DNA of 64,000 nt from Acidovorax sp. FJL06 (GTDB taxonomy: Bacteria > Pseudomonadota > Gammaproteobacteria > Burkholderiales > Burkholderiaceae_C), in the NCBI RefSeq assembly GCF_003852545.1, contig NZ_QAJR01000026.1:1-64000 (forward strand), read 5' to 3'. Position 1 is the first letter of the stretch. The number at the start of each line of letters is the position of its first letter. Positions 59,507-64,000 of the stretch are shown piece after piece. A program made the translations under genes and the position numbers. The notes under the pieces are model-generated. The model worked only from the letters and a program-made list of their open reading frames with translations, did no database searches and was not told the DNA's origin.

Positions 59507-60910
59507 ATGTCTCACGACACGGATTACCTGATCGTCGGCAGTGGTGCGGTGGGCATGGCCTTTGCAGACACCCTGCTGGATGAAAGCGATGCGCACATCA
59601 CTTTCGTTGATCGCCATGCCAAGCCCGGCGGCCACTGGAACGACGCGTATTCCTTTGTAGCGCTGCACCAGCCATCGGCTTATTACGGCGTCAACTCCAC
59701 CGAGCTGGGGAGTCACCGCCTGGACACCCACGGCCCCAACACCGGCTTTTTCGAGCAGGCCAGTGGTTTGGAGGTCAATGCCTACTTTGACAAGCTGATG
59801 CAGCAGAAATTCTTGCCCAGCGGCCGGGTCAGCTACCACCCGATGTGCGACTACCAGGGCGAGGGGCGTGTGGTGTCCCTTCTGTCTGGTGCGCAAACAC
59901 ACATCTCCGTGCGCAAGAAAACCGTGGACACCACCTATGCCGACATCAGTGTGCCTGCCACGCACACGCCCAAGTTTGCCGTGGAGCAAGGCGTGCGCTG
60001 CATCACCCCCAATGCGCTGCCATCGCTCTGGATGAACGCCGCAAGACTACCGGTGCCGCAGCAGTTCTGCATTCTGGGCGCGGGGAAAACAGCCATGGAC
60101 GCGGCGGTCTGGCTGCTGCGCAACGGCGCGCGGCCCGAGAGCATTCAGTGGGTTGTGCCACGCGACTCGTGGTTGCAAAACCGCCTGCACACCCAGCCTG
60201 GCATTGCGTTCTTCAACGACAGCATTGGTGGCGAGGCAGACAAGATGGCTGCTTTTGCCGAGTCCAAAACCATGGATGAGGTGTTCTTGAAGCTCGAGGC
60301 GCTGGGTCAGATGCTGCGCATTGACCCGCGCCAAACGCCCACCATGTTCCACTACGCCACCATCTCCACGGGGGAGATGGAGTTGCTGCGCACCATCGAG
60401 CGGGTCATCCGGATGGGGCGGGTTCAAGCCATCGAGTGCCATGCCCTGGTTCTGGAGAAGGGGCGGGTGGCGATGTCCTCCGACACTTTGTACATCGACT
60501 GCACCGCCTCCGCCGTGAAAGCGCTCGCATCGCAGCCGGTGTTCCAGCTGGATCGCATCATTGTGCAACTGCTGCGCATGCCGCTGGTCACACTCAGCGC
60601 GGCCATCACGGCCTATATGGAGGCCCACAGCGATGACGATGCCTACAAGAACCAATTGTGCACGCCCGTCCCCTTTCCTCGCAATCTGGCTGGCTACGCA
60701 CGCGCTACGCTGATGAGCACGATGAATCAGGTCCAGTGGTCCCAAGACAAGCCGTTGCGCAAGTGGATGCACAGCAGCCGCCTCGACGCCTTCGGAAAAA
60801 TGGTCTCCGAGCTGGACAAGGCGGATACCGACAAGCAGGCCACGCTGGCCCGCTTGCGCGCCAATACCATGGCGGCCACTGCCAACATGGCCAGGCTGAT
60901 GGCGGCTTGA
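59507..60910 (+). CDS. FAD-dependent NAD(P)-binding oxidoreductase, FMO-like
   Basis: This 467-residue protein has an N-terminal FAD-binding Rossmann motif (YLIVGSGAVGMAFADTLL) and a following GGHWNDAYSFVALHQPSAYYG. This resembles flavin-containing monooxygenases. A second dinucleotide-binding motif, FCILGAGKTAMDAAVWLL, lies near residue 185. There is no signal peptide. The C-terminal 100 residues are helical with no recognised domain. The substrate is unknown; related proteins are often annotated only as NAD(P)/FAD-dependent oxidoreductases. It stands between the GIDE-type gene and an acyl-CoA dehydrogenase, and need not share their roles. Confidence 0.8.
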   Translation: MSHDTDYLIVGSGAVGMAFADTLLDESDAHITFVDRHAKPGGHWNDAYSFVALHQPSAYYGVNSTELGSHRLDTHGPNTGFFEQASGLEVNAYFDKLMQQKFLPSGRVSYHPMCDYQGEGRVVSLLSGAQTHISVRKKTVDTTYADISVPATHTPKFAVEQGVRCITPNALPSLWMNAARLPVPQQFCILGAGKTAMDAAVWLLRNGARPESIQWVVPRDSWLQNRLHTQPGIAFFNDSIGGEADKMAAFAESKTMDEVFLKLEALGQMLRIDPRQTPTMFHYATISTGEMELLRTIERVIRMGRVQAIECHALVLEKGRVAMSSDTLYIDCTASAVKALASQPVFQLDRIIVQLLRMPLVTLSAAITAYMEAHSDDDAYKNQLCTPVPFPRNLAGYARATLMSTMNQVQWSQDKPLRKWMHSSRLDAFGKMVSELDKADTDKQATLARLRANTMAATANMARLMAA

Positions 60911-61069
60911 TGCGCGGCCGCCGTGCCGTTGGCGCAAGGGCAAACGCTACCCTGGAGGGGGTGGTTCTCCGTGGGGTGTCCGGGGCTGTTTTGCCTGCGG
61001 ATTCGTGAAGCCGTCGCCGACAGGACACTTCCAGTTTGGCAATGAATCAAGCTGCTGGACAATGGCGCC

Positions 61070-62929
61070 ATGACCCTTCGCACCACCCTCGATTTTCTGC
61101 TCCATGACTGGTTGAGCACCACCGCGCTGACGGAGCGTGAGCGCTTTGCGGACCACAGCCGCGACACGTTTGATGCGGTGCTCGACACCTGCGAGCGCAT
61201 CGCGCGCGAGAAGTACGCCCCCTTCAACCGCACGGTGGACACCGAAGAGCCGCACTTTGACGGTGAAAAGGTCATCCTGCCCCAGGCCACCTACGAGGCA
61301 CGCAAGGCCTACGCAGAATCGGGCCTGCTGTCGGCCGCGCAGGACTACGACATCGGCGGCATGCAGCTGCCCTACACGGTCGAGGCGGCGGCCAACAGCT
61401 TCTTTGCGGTGGCCTCCATCAGCATCGGCTCCAACCTGCTGACCTCGGGCAACGCCAACCTGCTGATGGCGCACGGCACGGCGCGGCAAAAAGAAGTGTT
61501 TGCGCTCAACGAATTCAACGGCCGCTGGTCGGGCACCATGTGCTTGTCCGAACCCCAGGCGGGCTCGTCGCTGTCGGACGTGGCGACGCGCGCCGTGCCT
61601 GATGGCGCCGACTTCGAATCCGACCCGCTGGGCCCACGCTACCGCCTCACGGGCAACAAGATGTGGATCAGCTCGGGCGACCATGAGCTGACCGAGAACA
61701 TCGTGCATCTGGTGCTGGCCAAGATCCCTGGGCCCGACGGCAAGCTGGTGCCGGGCACGCGCGGCATCTCGCTGTTCATCGTGCCCAAGAAGATGGTGGA
61801 CGCCCAGGGCCAACTCACCGGTGTGCGCAACGACGTGGCGCTGGCGGGCCTGAACCACAAGCTGGGCTGGCGCGGCACCACCAACACCTTGCTCAATTTT
61901 GGCGAAGGCAAGTTCCCGGTGGACGGCAAGCCAGGGGCCGTGGGCTACCTCGTGGGGCAGCCCGGCAAGGGCCTGGCCTGCATGTTCCACATGATGAACG
62001 AGGCGCGCATCGGCATCGGCATGGCGGCCACCATGCTCGGCTTGGCGGGCTACTACGCCAGCCTGGACTACGCGAAGAACCGCCCCCAGGGCCGGCCGGT
62101 GCAGGGGCCCAAGGATGCGGCGGGGGCTTCCGCCGTGGTCAAGGACGCCGCCCAGCCCCAGGTGCGCATCATCGAACACGCGGATGTGAAGCGCATGCTG
62201 CTGGCCCAGAAGTCGTATGGCGAAGGCGCACTGGCGCTCAACCTCTTCTGCGCCAAGCTGGTGGACGAGCAGCACACGGGCGAAGCGGCCGCCGCCGACG
62301 AAGCACGCCTGCTGCTGGAGGTGCTCACGCCCATCGCCAAGAGCTGGCCCAGCGAGTTCTGCCTGGAGGCCAATTCGCTGGCCATCCAGATCCACGGCGG
62401 TTATGGCTACACGCGTGACTTCCCGGTGGAGCAGTACTGGCGCGACAACCGCCTGAACATGATACACGAGGGCACGCACGGCATCCAGGCCATGGACCTG
62501 CTGGGCCGCAAGGTGCTGATGGAAGGCGGGCGCGGCCTCACGCTGCTGGCCGGGCGCATCAACGCCACCATCGAGCGTGCGATCCAGGTGCCTGCGCTGG
62601 CCGCGCATGCCAACGCGCTGGGCGCCGCCCTGCAGCAGGTGGGCGCCGCCACCAAGGCCGCCTGGGCCACGGGCCAGCCGGCCGATGCGCTGGCCAACGC
62701 CGTGCCCTACATGCAGGCCTTCGGCCACACGGTGCTGGCCTGGGTGTGGCTGGACCTGGCCTTGGCCACGCTGGCCCACGACGCCGCACTGGCCCAGCCC
62801 GCAAGCGTGGGCCGCATGGGTTCCATGCGCTACTTCTTCCACTACGAGCTGCCCAAGATCGGCGCCTGGCTGCAGGTGGTGAGCACACGCGATGCGACCT
62901 GTGCGAGCTTTCCCGAAGACGCATTCTGA
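61070..62929 (+). CDS. Acyl-CoA dehydrogenase, long form with C-terminal domain
   Basis: This 619-residue flavoprotein oxidises acyl-CoA to trans-2-enoyl-CoA. The middle part has WSGTMCLSEPQAGSSLSDV and RLTGNKMWISSGDHEL, the FAD-contact motifs. The catalytic base is expected in MIHEGTHGIQAMDLLGRKV (the Glu of IHEGTHGIQ). The protein has about 200 residues more than classical enzymes, including an insert (QGRPVQGPKDAAGASAVV) and a helical C-terminal domain. This is typical of the DmdC/FadE5-like long class. Possible substrates include modified or branched acyl-CoAs. It would feed the FadB/FadA pair encoded upstream. Confidence 0.92.
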   Translation: MTLRTTLDFLLHDWLSTTALTERERFADHSRDTFDAVLDTCERIAREKYAPFNRTVDTEEPHFDGEKVILPQATYEARKAYAESGLLSAAQDYDIGGMQLPYTVEAAANSFFAVASISIGSNLLTSGNANLLMAHGTARQKEVFALNEFNGRWSGTMCLSEPQAGSSLSDVATRAVPDGADFESDPLGPRYRLTGNKMWISSGDHELTENIVHLVLAKIPGPDGKLVPGTRGISLFIVPKKMVDAQGQLTGVRNDVALAGLNHKLGWRGTTNTLLNFGEGKFPVDGKPGAVGYLVGQPGKGLACMFHMMNEARIGIGMAATMLGLAGYYASLDYAKNRPQGRPVQGPKDAAGASAVVKDAAQPQVRIIEHADVKRMLLAQKSYGEGALALNLFCAKLVDEQHTGEAAAADEARLLLEVLTPIAKSWPSEFCLEANSLAIQIHGGYGYTRDFPVEQYWRDNRLNMIHEGTHGIQAMDLLGRKVLMEGGRGLTLLAGRINATIERAIQVPALAAHANALGAALQQVGAATKAAWATGQPADALANAVPYMQAFGHTVLAWVWLDLALATLAHDAALAQPASVGRMGSMRYFFHYELPKIGAWLQVVSTRDATCASFPEDAF

Positions 62930-62931
62930 TC

Positions 62932-63132
62932 ATGGCCGCACCCCAAAACCTGCAGCGCCTGCACAAGCTGATCTGGGTGCTCATCTACGGCGGCCTGCTC
63001 GCGCTGGTGCTGGGCCTGGCCACCGAGCGCAGCGATGCCGCCCTGGGCTGGAGCCTGGTGCTGGGCGGCGGTCTGGCGGCTGCAGTGGGCGTGGTGCTGA
63101 TTGCCGTGCGCGCGCGCCTGAAAACAGACTGA
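62932..63132 (+). CDS. Small two-helix membrane protein, 66 aa
   Basis: The product starts MAAPQNLQRLHKLIWVL two bases after the acyl-CoA dehydrogenase stop and has two hydrophobic helices (about 12-32 and 40-58). A short loop with TERSDA lies between them, and the tail is basic (RARLKTD). No family was recognised. The tight spacing suggests translation coupled to the dehydrogenase. Confidence 0.7.
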   Translation: MAAPQNLQRLHKLIWVLIYGGLLALVLGLATERSDAALGWSLVLGGGLAAAVGVVLIAVRARLKTD

Positions 63133-63265
63133 CCAGCCTGCCGAAGACGGGCCGACACGGGGGCGACACAATGGCCCTGCGTTGCGCCGCACAATCGCTG
63201 CTGGACGCCCCAGGCCTGCCCGGCAACCGACCCCGAAAATAATCCGATACACCCAAGGAGACACC

Positions 63266-64000
63266 GTGACACGCACCATCCAACAACTGTTTGACCTGAC
63301 CGGCAAGACCGCCCTTGTGACTGGCGGATCGCGCGGCCTGGGCCTGCAACTGGCGCACGCGCTGGGCGAAGCCGGCGCCAAGATCATGCTCAGCTCGCGC
63401 AAGGCGTCCGACCTGGAAGAAGCCACCGCCGAGTTGCAGGCCGCAGGCATCGACGCCCGCTGGATCGCCGCCGACTGCGCCAACGAGGCCGACATCCGCC
63501 GCCTGGCCGATGAAACCCTGGAGCGCCTGGGCCACGTGGACATCCTCATCAACAACGCTGGCGCCGCTTGGGGCGCGCCTGCCGAAGACCACCCGGTGGA
63601 CGCCTGGGACAAGGTGATGAACCTGAACGTGCGCGGCTACTTCATCCTCAGCCAGCACATCGCCAAGCACAGCATGATTGGCCGGCGCAGCGGCAGCATC
63701 ATCAACGTGGCGTCCATCGCCGGCCTGGGCGGCAACCCCAAGGGCATGAACACCATTGCCTACAACACCTCCAAGGGCGCGGTGATTAACTTCACGCGCG
63801 CACTGGCCGCCGAATGGGGCGCGTACAACATCCGCGTCAACGCCATCTGCCCGGGCTTCTTCCCCAGCAAGATGACGGTGGGCACCCTGAAGGCCATGGG
63901 CGAAGAGGCGCTGGCCGCGCATGCCCCGCTGGGCCGTCTGGGGGATGACGAAGATTTGAAGGGCCTGTGCGCGCTGTACGCATCCGACGCGGGCAAACAC
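63266..64000 (+). CDS. SDR-family dehydrogenase, C-terminus cut by window end
   Basis: The GTG start at 63266 has AAGGAG five bases upstream and gives MTRTIQQLFDLTGKTALVTG. The first 245 residues are present, probably about 13 short of the full protein. The NAD(P)-binding TGGSRGLG, the NNAG motif (ILINNAGAAWG), catalytic Ser in INVASIAGLGG and YNTSK (Tyr and Lys) are all intact. It belongs to classical short-chain dehydrogenases close to FabG-like 3-oxoacyl reductases. Its position after an acyl-CoA dehydrogenase suggests a hydroxyacyl-CoA-type substrate. Confidence 0.92.
   Translation, partial: MTRTIQQLFDLTGKTALVTGGSRGLGLQLAHALGEAGAKIMLSSRKASDLEEATAELQAAGIDARWIAADCANEADIRRLADETLERLGHVDILINNAGAAWGAPAEDHPVDAWDKVMNLNVRGYFILSQHIAKHSMIGRRSGSIINVASIAGLGGNPKGMNTIAYNTSKGAVINFTRALAAEWGAYNIRVNAICPGFFPSKMTVGTLKAMGEEALAAHAPLGRLGDDEDLKGLCALYASDAGKH

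Overview
The window is GC-rich, densely coding DNA from a betaproteobacterium. Its gene content, codon use, overlapping start/stop codons and two classes of short dispersed repeat point to the Comamonadaceae (Acidovorax or a close relative). This is inferred from gene families and style, because no rRNA is present. There are about 60 protein genes and one tRNA. I saw no insertion sequence, prophage or CRISPR array.

Layout. 1-9.4 kb (minus strand): a Cache-type sensor kinase and its response regulator, a complete Liv-type ABC importer (binding protein, two permeases, two ATPases), an M81/MlrC metallopeptidase and the start of an M20/carbamoylase-type hydrolase. This reads as a sensed uptake-and-hydrolysis module for an amide-type compound. 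9.7-13.3 kb (plus): two small unknown genes, then a Cpx-like envelope-stress unit (Spy/CpxP-like lipoprotein, a shorter Spy-like paralogue, response regulator, kinase). 13.7-30.3 kb (plus): a large histidine-utilisation (hut) region. It holds a TauABC-type importer, hutC, hutH, hutU, an IclR regulator, a polar amino-acid importer, a PhyH-type dioxygenase, hutD, hutI, an FAD-linked dehydrogenase, hutF and hutG. This is the five-step route that ends with formiminoglutamate deiminase and N-formylglutamate deformylase. Two matching HutC operators flank the first four genes. 30.4-36.3 kb: a small unknown gene, psd, and a second complete Liv-type importer (minus). 36.8-39.8 kb (plus): a frameshifted HPP/CBS membrane protein, a stand-alone infA, tRNA-Pro(UGG) and an acyltransferase-like membrane protein. 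39.9-44.6 kb (minus): a PpiC-type isomerase, BolA, YciB, MsrB, SelO and an AraC-family regulator. 44.8-47.3 kb: a carboxylesterase lipoprotein and a Crp-like regulator. 47.5-64 kb (plus): an AMP-forming acyl-CoA ligase, a third complete Liv-type importer, fadB-like and fadA-like genes, a GIDE/BAM-domain membrane protein, an FAD oxidoreductase, an acyl-CoA dehydrogenase, a small membrane protein and an SDR dehydrogenase cut by the window end.

How it fits together. Five ABC importers in 64 kb, each beside catabolic genes, describe a nutrient scavenger of organic acids, amino acids and amides. The most notable signals beyond gene content are the following. (i) A roughly 61-bp palindromic repeat family has copies between genes and also, in frame, inside livG and selO. 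(ii) A second repeat of about 100 bp sits in inverted orientation on both sides of the third Liv operon. (iii) Extra oxidoreductases and a second importer are built into the hut region. (iv) Several clean palindromes or phased direct repeats lie upstream of operons. (v) An 8-G tract breaks the HPP/CBS gene.
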